Assembly: GCA_965657645.1 (NCBI GenBank)
Contig: CBFHOS010000042.1
Location: 1 to 10,793, forward strand
Length of the DNA stretch: 10,793 nucleotides
From: CBFHOS01 sp965657645
Lineage (GTDB): Bacteria > Pseudomonadota > Alphaproteobacteria > Puniceispirillales > Puniceispirillaceae
Reading direction: 5' to 3'
A model generated the notes under the pieces. The model did no database searches. It worked only from the letters and a program-made list of their open reading frames with translations, and was not told the DNA's origin. The translations under genes and the position numbers were made by a program. How positions within the stretch are numbered: position 1 is the stretch's first letter; every line of letters begins with the position of its first letter. Of the stretch, positions 1 through 6,676 are shown one piece after another.

Positions 1-97
1 CCTTAAGTGTAATTAGGGCTGTGATGGTAATCTTTGCGGCTGTGAATGTCCATATTGGCTTCGGATATTGGTTGGGGCCACTTCAAAGGAACAAAAA

Positions 98-1072
98 ATG
101 CGATATGCAATGGCGGCAAAAACTCCCGGTGGATCCGAGGTGTTAACCCAGATTGAGCTTGGTGACGTTACCGCAGGAGCGGGTGAAGTTGTAATCGAGC
201 ATGAAGCCATCGGGGTCAATTTTCTAGACATTTATATCCGCGGTGGTGCCTATCCGTGGCCGGTTGAAAATAATCTTGTGCTGGGCAGTGAAGGCGCTGG
301 CACGGTGGTTGAGATTGGCGCTGGTGTGACCAATTTTGCGGTTGGTGATCGTGTTGCCTATACCCAGCCGAACGGGGCCTATGCAACGCACCGTGCCATC
401 AACAGCGATCTGGTGGTGAAATTGCCGGATGACATTGGCACAGATATCGCGGCGGCGATTATGCTAAAGGGCCTGACCAACGCCTATCTGTTCAAAAACA
501 GTTACGAGGTCAAAGCGGGTGACACGATCCTGTTTCACGCGGCGGCGGGCGGTGTTGGTCTGATTGCTGGCCAATGGCTAAAATCACTTGGGGCGACGGT
601 CATTGGAACCGCGGGCGGGCCGGAAAAATGCGCGCTGGCCTTGGCCCATGGCTATGATTATGTGATCGATTATAAATCCCAAGATTTTGAAGCAGAAGTT
701 ATGCGTATCACCAATAATGTTGGCGTTGACGCGGCCTATGATTCGGTTGGCAAAGATACAATGGCGGCGACAATACGCTGTGTGAGGCGGCATGGCACGA
801 TTGTGAATTTCGGCCAGTCATCGGGCAAATATGATGATTTCAAAATTGGAGATCTAACCATTGGCTCGTTAAAGCTAACGCGTCCGACATTGTTCCATTT
901 CGTGAATGATCCGGATTGGCTACCTGTTGCCAGTGCCCAGCTGTTTGACTTGGTATCAAAAGGCGTTTTGAAAATTAACATCAACCAACGCTTTGCCCTT
1001 GGCGATCTTGTCGCGGCGCATGAAGCATTGACTGGTCGCAAGACCACAGGCTCTACAATCCTGATCCCTTAA
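98..1072 (+). CDS. qor: NADPH:quinone oxidoreductase (zinc-independent MDR family)
   Basis: The 324-residue protein belongs to the medium-chain dehydrogenase/reductase superfamily, quinone oxidoreductase branch, which reduces quinones or other electrophilic enones with NADPH in the cytosol. The N-terminal GroES-like domain (about residues 1-120) contains the family pattern of an N-F-L-D-I-Y-I-R-G stretch and a later G-S-E-G-A-G turn. The Rossmann domain carries the nucleotide-binding motif AAAGGVG at residues 148-154. No structural-zinc cysteine cluster is visible, as expected for this branch. The ATG at 98 was chosen because AAGGA lies 7 nt upstream; an upstream in-frame TTG at 68 has no comparable site. 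Length is normal for Qor (about 320-330). The gene converges on xsc and ends in a shared terminator. The family call is secure; the physiological substrate is unknown, and a role in handling reactive aldehydes or quinones is only inference. Confidence 0.9.
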   Translation: MRYAMAAKTPGGSEVLTQIELGDVTAGAGEVVIEHEAIGVNFLDIYIRGGAYPWPVENNLVLGSEGAGTVVEIGAGVTNFAVGDRVAYTQPNGAYATHRAINSDLVVKLPDDIGTDIAAAIMLKGLTNAYLFKNSYEVKAGDTILFHAAAGGVGLIAGQWLKSLGATVIGTAGGPEKCALALAHGYDYVIDYKSQDFEAEVMRITNNVGVDAAYDSVGKDTMAATIRCVRRHGTIVNFGQSSGKYDDFKIGDLTIGSLKLTRPTLFHFVNDPDWLPVASAQLFDLVSKGVLKININQRFALGDLVAAHEALTGRKTTGSTILIP

Positions 1073-1088
1073 TGCCGCCGCCCATATA

Positions 1089-1122
1089 AAAAGCCGCCCG
1101 AAAATTATCGCGGGCGGCTTTT
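1089..1122. terminator. Bidirectional intrinsic terminator between qor and xsc
   Basis: A perfect 12-bp inverted repeat, AAAAGCCGCCCG (1089-1100) and CGGGCGGCTTTT (1111-1122), encloses a 10-nt loop. The GC-rich core is flanked by A's on the left and T's on the right, so RNA from either strand forms a GC hairpin followed by a U-rich tail. It lies 16 nt after the qor stop codon and 22 nt after the xsc stop codon on the other strand, so it can end both convergent transcripts. Confidence 0.9.
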
Positions 1123-1144
1123 ATAATGTTAGTGGTAATAGCGC

Positions 1145-2923
1145 TTAGGCCATTGGCTGTTGGCGCATATCATCGCGGCTGATACCAGCCACAGATACTG
1201 GCTTTTTCATCGCATCGCGGCGGAATGGCTCGCCAAGTTCCTGATTGAGCAACACTTCGATGAAGGTTGTCTTACCGTTCTTCATCTGCTCGGTAACGGC
1301 CTTGTTTAGCGCGTCGGTTAGCTCTTCCTGAGTGGAAACGGCAACACCCTCAACACCACAAGCCTGGGCGATGCCAGCGTAAGATACCTGCTCGTCCAAT
1401 TCAGTGCCGACGAAATTATCTTCGAACCACAAAGTCGTGTTGCGCTTTTCCGCGCCCCACTGATAGTTGCGGAAGATAACCATGGTGATTGGAGGCCATT
1501 CATCACGGCCGATGGCTGACATTTCGTTCATTGAGATACCAAAGGCACCATCACCGGCAAAGCCAACAACCGGCACATCAGGACGGCCAATCTTGGCACC
1601 CATGATTGACGGCAAACCATAACCACAAGGACCAAATAGTCCCGGAGCCAGATATTTGCGGCCTTCTTCGAATGTTGGATAGGCGTTACCGATGGCACAA
1701 TTGTTACCAATGTCAGACGAGATAATCGCCTCTGTTGGCAATGCTGACTGGATCGCACGCCACGCCATGCGCGGTGACATTTTCTTTGGCTCACGCGTAC
1801 GTGCGCGCTCGTTCCAAGTTGTCCCCGGATCATCATCTTCATGATCAAGCGAGGTTAGTTCCTGTGCCCATGCTGATTTGGTCTTGGCAACCAGCGCAAC
1901 GCGCTCGCTACGACCGGTGTTACCAGCTGTTGGTGCCAGCTTTGCATTGATGGCTTCGGCAACCTTTTTCGCATCGCCAACGATACCAACTGAAACAGCT
2001 TTGGTAAGGCCGATACGGTCAGGGTTGATGTCGACCTGAATGATTTTTGCATCCTTTGGCCAGTAATCAATGCCGTAACCGGGCAATGTTGAGAATGGGT
2101 TTAGACGAGTACCAAGGGCCAGCACAACATCGGCCTTGGCAATCAGCTCCATACCCGCTTTTGAACCGTTATAGCCAAGCGGTCCGGCAAATAGCGGATG
2201 TGAACCCGGGAAGGCGTCATTATGCTGATAACCACAGCAAACCGGCGCATCGAGCTTTTCCGCCAATGCAATCGATGATGGGATAGCGCCGCCAATAACA
2301 ACGCCAGCACCATTCAAGATCACTGGGAATTTCGCATTCGACAGCATTTCTGCCGCCATGTTGATTGCTTCCTCACCGCCAGATGGACGCTCAAATTCAA
2401 CGATCGCAGGCAGATCAATGTCGATCACCTGTGTCCAGAAATCGCGTGGGATGTTGATCTGGGCCGGCGCTGATGCGCGCTTTGCCTGTAGGATCACCCG
2501 GTTCAATGTCTCGGCAACACGCGATGGATCGCGGACTTCTTCCTGATATGCAACCATATCGGCGAATAGCGCCATTTGCTCTACTTCTTGGAAGCCACCC
2601 TGACCAAGCGTCTTGTTAGCCGCCTGTGGTGTTACCAAAAGCAGTGGTGTGTGGTTCCAGTAAGCGGTCTTAACCGGTGTTACAAAGTTGGTGATGCCCG
2701 GGCCGTTTTGCGCAACCATCATCGACATCTTGCCGGTAGAGCGGGTGTATCCGTCTGCCATCATGCCAGCGTTACATTCGTGCGCGGCGTCCCAAAAGGT
2801 GATTCCTGCCTGTGGAAACAGGTCAGAGATAGGCATCATCGCCGAACCAATAATACCAAAGGCATTATCAATGCCATGCATTTGTAGCACTTTGACAAAT
2901 GCCTCTTCCGTAGTCATCTTCAT
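1145..2923 (-). CDS. xsc: Sulfoacetaldehyde acetyltransferase (ThDP-dependent)
   Basis: The 592-residue protein is a thiamine-diphosphate enzyme of the Xsc family. Xsc phosphorolyses sulfoacetaldehyde to acetyl phosphate and sulfite (EC 2.3.3.15) in the cytosol, the step where taurine, isethionate and sulfoacetate breakdown converge. The domain order is the acetolactate-synthase type: N-terminal pyrimidine-binding domain with the catalytic glutamate at E49 (A-H-E-C-N-A-G context), a central domain, then a C-terminal pyrophosphate-binding domain with GDG at 457-459 and the partner Asn at 486 (GDG-X26-N). The N-terminal G-S-A-M-M-P-I-S-D-L-F stretch and overall length (Xsc is about 580-600) favour Xsc over acetolactate synthase or oxalyl-CoA decarboxylase. 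The start at 2923 has GGGGA 7 nt upstream. It is transcribed alone towards the shared terminator. No phosphotransacetylase gene follows, unlike many xsc loci. The Xsc assignment rests on family recall, not a search. Confidence 0.88.
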   Translation of the reverse strand: MKMTTEEAFVKVLQMHGIDNAFGIIGSAMMPISDLFPQAGITFWDAAHECNAGMMADGYTRSTGKMSMMVAQNGPGITNFVTPVKTAYWNHTPLLLVTPQAANKTLGQGGFQEVEQMALFADMVAYQEEVRDPSRVAETLNRVILQAKRASAPAQINIPRDFWTQVIDIDLPAIVEFERPSGGEEAINMAAEMLSNAKFPVILNGAGVVIGGAIPSSIALAEKLDAPVCCGYQHNDAFPGSHPLFAGPLGYNGSKAGMELIAKADVVLALGTRLNPFSTLPGYGIDYWPKDAKIIQVDINPDRIGLTKAVSVGIVGDAKKVAEAINAKLAPTAGNTGRSERVALVAKTKSAWAQELTSLDHEDDDPGTTWNERARTREPKKMSPRMAWRAIQSALPTEAIISSDIGNNCAIGNAYPTFEEGRKYLAPGLFGPCGYGLPSIMGAKIGRPDVPVVGFAGDGAFGISMNEMSAIGRDEWPPITMVIFRNYQWGAEKRNTTLWFEDNFVGTELDEQVSYAGIAQACGVEGVAVSTQEELTDALNKAVTEQMKNGKTTFIEVLLNQELGEPFRRDAMKKPVSVAGISRDDMRQQPMA

Positions 2924-3070
2924 GATATCATCCCCATATTACACAAATTAAACGCCGCAAGGGCGCCCCGCGTCGTCTGACGCCTCGTCTCGTTACGTAA
3001 TTAAGTCGCCTAGCACGTCACATCGTGCGTGATAATGCTTACTATCAATTGCAGACCAAGCCAAGTCGTA

Positions 3071-3104
3071 TTAGAACCAGATTACCCTAAAATTGGAACC
3101 AGAT
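3071..3104 (-). repeat. 22-bp-phased direct repeat, candidate activator site for xsc
   Basis: TTAGAACCAGAT (3071-3082) and TTGGAACCAGAT (3093-3104) differ at one base in twelve and are exactly 22 bp apart, about two helical turns. Read in the direction of xsc transcription they are CTGGTTCCAA followed by CTGGTTCTAA, some 150-180 bp before the xsc start codon and just upstream of the tentative xsc promoter. This is the usual layout of a transcription activator site. The regulator is not encoded in the window. Confidence 0.5.
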
Positions 3105-3246
3105 GGATGGTGGGTGATGGTCCGACTATATCCACCATTATATATTAAATGCGTAATCATAATGTGACACCGTCTATTTGTGGTCTTTATGTCGCGGCAT
3201 AGCTTGTGGCTGGAGCAGGGCTTGGCGTTTTTTAGTGGGCGTGGCA

Positions 3247-3258
3247 TGGTGATCACCA
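3247..3258. promoter_or_regulatory. Perfect 12-bp palindrome, candidate operator of the DMT permease gene
   Basis: TGGTGATCACCA is a perfect palindrome ending 41 nt before the permease ATG. The TGGT...ACCA half-sites resemble those bound by many GntR/FadR-type repressors, but this is resemblance only. It also lies between the arms of a longer inverted repeat, GGCTTGG (3219-3225)/CCAAGCC (3256-3262), which overlaps its right end. Confidence 0.35.
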
Positions 3259-3299
3259 AGCCGGCATCAAGGCGGCATTAATTGTGGGAATGGCGCATT

Positions 3300-4202
3300 A
3301 TGGCTTTGTGGGTGTGGGTAACAATTGGCGCGGCGATTTCGCAGACGATCCGCGGTGCATTGCAAAAGGAATTGAAACCGGCGCTGGGCGACATTGGCGC
3401 CAGTCTAATCCGCTTTTCCTATGCGATTCCCTTTTCATGGTTTGGCCTATGGGCCTATTCCCAAAGCACTGGCATTGGCTTGCCGGGCGTCAATGTGCCG
3501 TTTTTCCTGTGGGTCACGGTCGCTGGCATTATGCAGATCATCTTTACAGTGTTGCTGGTGACGATGTTTTCGCATCGCTCGTTTGCCGCGGGTACGGCCT
3601 TTTCCAAAACCGAAGTTATTCAGGCGGCTTTGTTCGAGGCGCTGATTATCGGCTATATCGTTAGCTTTCAGGTCGGTGTGGCGATTGTCATTGGAGTGGT
3701 TGCGGTGTTTTTGCTGTCGCTGGCTAAGTCGAGTCTGACCTTTGCCAATCTCATCGCATCATTATTTACCCGCCAGACTGCTATTGGTCTTGCGAGTGGT
3801 GCGTCACTCGGATTTTGCACGGTGGCTTACCGCGCGGCTACTGATTCGCTAGAGGGGCCAGATTTGCTAATGCGGGCTGGGACCACTGGCGGCGTTGCTG
3901 TGCTTATTCAATCGGTTATCATGGGCGTGTGGATGTGGTTTAGAACACGCCAGCAATTGATCAATACATTTATTCATTGGCGCAAATGTATACTGGTTGG
4001 CCTTGCCGGTGCGGTTTCGACGGCCTGTTGGTTCTATGCGTTTTCCGCCCATGCCGTTGCCCCAGTGCGCGCGGTTGGTCAAATTGAATTGCTGTTTGTG
4101 CTCGGCATTTCCTTTTTCTATTTCCGAGAAAAACCAACGTGGCAGGAACTTGTAGCGATGCTTCTACTGGTTATTTCAATTGTCCTTGTGCTGCTCGGCT
4201 GA
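3300..4202 (+). CDS. EamA-family (DMT superfamily) inner-membrane transporter
   Basis: The 300-residue protein is almost entirely hydrophobic, with about ten predicted membrane segments arranged as two EamA repeats (roughly residues 5-135 and 155-298). This is the standard size and topology of the drug/metabolite transporter superfamily. Members are mostly efflux carriers for amino acids, metabolites or toxic compounds. A typical EamA end is visible: A-P-V-R-A-V-G-Q-I-E, then a hydrophobic helix, a short F-R-E-K-P-T-W-Q-E turn and a last helix of Leu/Val/Ile. The ATG at 3300 is preferred over the in-frame TTG at 3282 because GGGA lies about 10 nt upstream; neither signal is strong. It is divergent from xsc. 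The gene stops 174 nt before livK without a clear terminator. Its substrate is unknown; export of a sulfonate, sulfite-related or amino-acid product is only a contextual guess. Confidence 0.8.
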   Translation: MALWVWVTIGAAISQTIRGALQKELKPALGDIGASLIRFSYAIPFSWFGLWAYSQSTGIGLPGVNVPFFLWVTVAGIMQIIFTVLLVTMFSHRSFAAGTAFSKTEVIQAALFEALIIGYIVSFQVGVAIVIGVVAVFLLSLAKSSLTFANLIASLFTRQTAIGLASGASLGFCTVAYRAATDSLEGPDLLMRAGTTGGVAVLIQSVIMGVWMWFRTRQQLINTFIHWRKCILVGLAGAVSTACWFYAFSAHAVAPVRAVGQIELLFVLGISFFYFREKPTWQELVAMLLLVISIVLVLLG

Positions 4203-4234
4203 TCATCACTTCTCATTAGCACGATTTTTGGTGT

Positions 4235-4257
4235 CTGGATATTTTGTCTGGACAAAG
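4235..4257 (+). promoter_or_regulatory. Repeat/palindrome cluster upstream of livK, candidate operator
   Basis: GTCTGGA occurs twice, at 4233-4239 and 4246-4252, 13 bp apart. The second copy is part of an inverted repeat TTTGTC-TG-GACAAA (4243-4256). The CTGGA core resembles the CTGGT core of the repeats upstream of xsc in the same orientation relative to transcription. Placement about 120-140 bp before the livK start fits a regulator site, but spacing differs from the xsc pair. Confidence 0.35.
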
Positions 4258-4284
4258 TGTCGCAGGTCGCGATTAAGTGTTGGG

Positions 4285-4305
4285 TGGCCCGCAAAATTCG
4301 GGCCA
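4285..4305 (+). promoter_or_regulatory. Hairpin in the livK upstream region
   Basis: TGGCCCG (4285-4291) and CGGGCCA (4299-4305) form a perfect 7-bp inverted repeat with a 7-nt AT-rich loop, about 70 nt before livK. No T run follows, so it is not a typical intrinsic terminator. It could be an operator or an mRNA leader structure. A TATAAA box at 4319-4324 lies just downstream but has no good -35 partner. Confidence 0.35.
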
Positions 4306-4341
4306 TGATTAATGACGTTATAAAAACAAACTCGGTTCGCA

Positions 4342-4386
4342 GAGGAAACAATGGGGATCGGATCTTGGAGGAAACAATGGAAATGA
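4342..4386 (+). promoter_or_regulatory. Duplicated ribosome-binding site and start codon before livK, with an 11-codon leader frame
   Basis: GAGGAAACAATGG occurs at 4342-4354 and again at 4368-4380, exactly 26 bp apart. The second copy, within GGAGGAAACAATGG, supplies the livK Shine-Dalgarno and ATG (4377). The first copy supplies an equally good site for an ATG at 4351 in another frame. That frame reads MGIGSWRKQWK and stops at TGA 4384-4386, overlapping the first codons of livK. Translation of the leader frame is unproven. Confidence 0.5.
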
Positions 4387-5594
4387 AAAAGCTCGGTATT
4401 GCTGTTGGCGGTATGTTGGCTGTCGCTGTTGCGGGTGTTACTAGCAATGCGGTCGCTAGAGTAGATGGTGACACAATCACCCTAGGTTCTGCGATTTCAC
4501 TGACAGGTAAATATGCAACTAACGGTCTGCATACACAGCGCGGCTATGATTACGCTGTTAAAGTCATCAACGAAGCTGGCGGCGTTAAAGTAGGCGGCAA
4601 GTCCTACAAGCTAGCAGTTACTTATTATGACGACGAATCAACACCGGCCCGTGCCGCACAGTTGGTTGAGCGTTTGATCCAGCAGGACGGCGTTGACTAT
4701 ATGCTTGGACCGTATGGTTCAGGTCTAACCAAGGCTGTGGCACCTGTGTCAGAAAAGTTTGGCGTGCCAATGGTCGAAGCTGAGGGCGCATCGCGTTCAC
4801 TGTTTACCCAAGGTTATAAATATCTGTTCGCTGTGCTTTCAACATCAGAGCAGTATCTTTCAACCGCGGTGCATCTTGCTGCCGAAGCCAATCCTGGCAA
4901 AGAGCTGAAGATGGCAATGGCGTTTGAAAATGACCCATTCTCATTGGACGTGCGTGAAGGTGTTGTTGAGGCTGCAAAAGGCTACAACATCAAAATCGTA
5001 ATCGATGACAAGCTTCCTGCTGACCTGTCTGATATGTCAGCCACTTTGACTAAGGTGAAGGCGCTTCGTCCGGACATCCTGATCGTTTCTGGTCACTCAA
5101 AAGGTGCGGCAACTGCTGCCCGTCAGATTGACGAAATGAAGATCAATGTTCCAATGATTGCGATGACGCATTGTGAAGCTGCCAAGGTTCAGGAAAAGTT
5201 CCCGAAAGCTGCAAACGGCTTCTTGTGCCCAACCCAGTGGGTTGAGACTCTGCCAAAGAGCGACGCTCTATTCGGTAGTGCGGCAGATTGGAATGCTGGC
5301 TTTAAGAAGGATAACCCTAGCTACACATCTGTACCGTACCAGTCAGCCCAGGCATCTGCCGCTGTGCTTGTATGGAAAGAAGCATTCGAAGCTGCGAATA
5401 CTTTCGACAAAGCCAAAGTACGTGACGCGATTGCCGCTGTAGAAATGGAAACATTCTATGGTGACATCAAATTCTCAGACGCTGGTAACAACATTGCAAA
5501 GCCAATGTTTATGCGCCAGATCGCGTCTGATGGATCGTACGGCCTCGTAGTGTCGGCCAAAGACATGGCCTTCCCACGGATGGTGAAGTACTAG
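4377..5594 (+). CDS. livK: Periplasmic solute-binding protein of a HAAT (Liv-type) ABC importer
   Basis: The 405-residue protein is a type 1 periplasmic binding protein (Peripla_BP_6/LivK-like) that captures a small solute and delivers it to the LivHMGF-type membrane complex encoded downstream. A Sec signal peptide is clear: charged start M-E-M-K-K, hydrophobic core about residues 6-21, and an A-V-A signal-peptidase site at 25-27, giving a mature start at R28. The mature part opens with the family's I-T-L-G-S-A-I-S-L-T-G-K strand and turn. The ligand-contact regions GPYGSG (111-116) and GASRS (137-141) sit where LivK-type proteins hold the amino-acid head group. The ATG at 4377 is fixed by GGAGG 5 nt upstream and by the signal peptide; the frame is open upstream but lacks such features. 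A terminator follows, so this gene is probably made in excess of the membrane parts. The substrate is not determinable here; livK is used by position. Confidence 0.88.
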   Translation: MEMKKLGIAVGGMLAVAVAGVTSNAVARVDGDTITLGSAISLTGKYATNGLHTQRGYDYAVKVINEAGGVKVGGKSYKLAVTYYDDESTPARAAQLVERLIQQDGVDYMLGPYGSGLTKAVAPVSEKFGVPMVEAEGASRSLFTQGYKYLFAVLSTSEQYLSTAVHLAAEANPGKELKMAMAFENDPFSLDVREGVVEAAKGYNIKIVIDDKLPADLSDMSATLTKVKALRPDILIVSGHSKGAATAARQIDEMKINVPMIAMTHCEAAKVQEKFPKAANGFLCPTQWVETLPKSDALFGSAADWNAGFKKDNPSYTSVPYQSAQASAAVLVWKEAFEAANTFDKAKVRDAIAAVEMETFYGDIKFSDAGNNIAKPMFMRQIASDGSYGLVVSAKDMAFPRMVKY

Positions 5595-5608
5595 GCATCG
5601 TAAAATTG

Positions 5609-5639
5609 GATGGGAAGCATTTTGCTTCCCATCTTTTTT
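5609..5639 (+). terminator. Intrinsic terminator/attenuator between livK and livH
   Basis: GATGGGAAGC (5609-5618) and GCTTCCCATC (5624-5633) form a perfect 10-bp stem with a 5-nt ATTTT loop, followed directly by six T's (5634-5639). It starts 15 nt after the livK stop codon. Because the permease and ATPase genes continue on the same strand, partial read-through probably sets a high binding-protein to membrane-complex ratio. Confidence 0.92.
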
Positions 5640-5671
5640 AATCAATCCGAACTAACGAAATTTTGCAGTAG

Positions 5672-5704
5672 AATATCTGTCGGATATCTGTCGAATTTTC
5701 TGTC
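5672..5704 (+). repeat. Short phased CTGTC repeats upstream of livH
   Basis: AATATCTGTCG (5672-5682) and GATATCTGTCG (5683-5693) are adjacent, differ at one base, and are followed by a weaker third copy, AATTTTCTGTC (5694-5704). The CTGTC cores are 11 and 12 bp apart, on one face of the helix. They lie in the AT-rich 130-bp gap between the terminator and livH, and may be a regulator site for a secondary livH promoter. No clear promoter boxes are visible. Confidence 0.35.
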
Positions 5705-5770
5705 AAAACTTTTGTAGAAAAACTGTAAAGACTTTCTGCAATTTTCAATAATTCCTGTTTGGGGGGCATT

Positions 5771-6676
5771 ATGTGGGATAACCTACAACTTCTGTTTGTC
5801 TGGGCACCTGTGATGAATGTCCAGTTGATCTTGGACGGCATATTTGTCGGCGCAGTGTTTGCGTTGGCGGCTTATGGTCTGGCCTTGGTCTGGGGCGTTA
5901 TGAACGTCAAAAATCTGGCTCAGGGTGATTTTGTGATCCTTGGTGGTTACCTTGCCTTTGCCATGCATAACTGGGGCATTCATCCGCTTTTCGCATTGCC
6001 ATTGGTGATGGCGATAATGTTTGTTTTCGGCTGGTTTGTTTACAAGCTGATCATCAAGCGGGTGATTGACCAAGATATGTTCGTATCCTTGTTGACGACG
6101 TTCGGTCTGTCACTATTGCTCCAGCAGGTGATGAATTTGATCTTTGGTCCTGAGGTCCAGATCATTGATTCCGAAGCACCGATCTTTGATTTCTTTGACG
6201 GTTTTGTCACAGTACCGTCGGTCAAGATTTTGTCGCTGGTTCTTGCAACTGCGCTGGCTATCGCTGTGGTTCTGTTCATGCGCAAGTCGCGTATCGGCCA
6301 GGCCATTCGCGCCACCTCACAGGATGCCAGAGCCGCGCGTGTTCTTGGTATCGACACTGACCGGATCTTTGCCTTTACCTTTTCTCTCAATGCAGCGATT
6401 TGCGGTGCGGCGGGTGTTCTGGTTTCGGTTATCTGGGTTATCCAGCCATTCTACGGCATCGTCTATTCGGTTCGTTCATTCGCCATTGTTACGGCGGCCG
6501 GACTTGGCAATTTGCCAGCCGTTATCGGTACCGGCTTTGGCCTTGGATTGATCGAGCAATATACCGGCATCATTTTGGGTGCTGAATATCAGGTTGCAGC
6601 GGCGGTAGTGATGCTGTTGTTGGTCTTGATCTGGCGTCAGGTTCAAATGCGCCGTAACCGGCAGGTGGTAAGATAA
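5771..6676 (+). CDS. livH: HAAT-type ABC transporter inner-membrane permease (LivH-like)
   Basis: The 301-residue integral membrane protein belongs to the BPD_transp_2 permease family and forms one half of the transport channel with the LivM-like partner. About eight hydrophobic segments are visible. The family start L-I-L-D-G-I-F-V-G-A-V-F-A-L begins near residue 18 and leads to the conserved L-A-Q-G-D-F turn. The cytoplasmic EAA-like coupling loop is near residues 178-203 (A-I-R-A-T-S-Q-D-A-R-A-A-R-V-L-G-I-D). The ATG at 5771 follows a GGGGGG run (5761-5766). A later ATG at 5813 would match the usual LivH N-terminus more closely but lacks a ribosome-binding site, so about 14 extra residues remain uncertain. 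The stop codon overlaps livM by one base (TAATG), indicating translational coupling. Confidence 0.88.
   Translation: MWDNLQLLFVWAPVMNVQLILDGIFVGAVFALAAYGLALVWGVMNVKNLAQGDFVILGGYLAFAMHNWGIHPLFALPLVMAIMFVFGWFVYKLIIKRVIDQDMFVSLLTTFGLSLLLQQVMNLIFGPEVQIIDSEAPIFDFFDGFVTVPSVKILSLVLATALAIAVVLFMRKSRIGQAIRATSQDARAARVLGIDTDRIFAFTFSLNAAICGAAGVLVSVIWVIQPFYGIVYSVRSFAIVTAAGLGNLPAVIGTGFGLGLIEQYTGIILGAEYQVAAAVVMLLLVLIWRQVQMRRNRQVVR

Larger units (their letters stand above)
2924..3299. promoter_or_regulatory. Divergent control region between xsc and the DMT permease gene
   Basis: This 376-bp stretch has no convincing gene; short frames here look random. It must hold the xsc promoter (minus strand) and probably that of the permease (plus strand). 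Visible structure, from left to right: a GC-rich patch around 2951-2990 in the likely xsc leader; an inverted repeat GCACG (3013-3017)/CGTGC (3024-3028); a weak candidate minus-strand promoter read as TTGGTC (3054-3059) with 16 nt to CATTAT (3032-3037); a direct repeat at 3071-3104; an inverted repeat ATGGTGG (3107-3113)/CCACCAT (3132-3138); and a 12-bp palindrome at 3247-3258. The promoter boxes match consensus only partly and are tentative. Confidence 0.55.

Noticed and set aside
1528..1848. Second minus-strand frame of 106 codons within xsc
   Set aside because: It is nested in another frame of xsc across the ThDP-binding region, with an atypical composition and no start signal.
3071..3259. 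Minus-strand 62-codon frame in the xsc/permease intergenic region
   Set aside because: The peptide shows no recognisable features, and the stretch contains repeats and palindromes more consistent with regulatory DNA.
5639..5770. Sigma-70-type promoter directly upstream of livH
   Set aside because: No pair of boxes with acceptable spacing matches well; the best attempt (TTGCAG with TATCTG, 16-nt spacer) is too weak to annotate.
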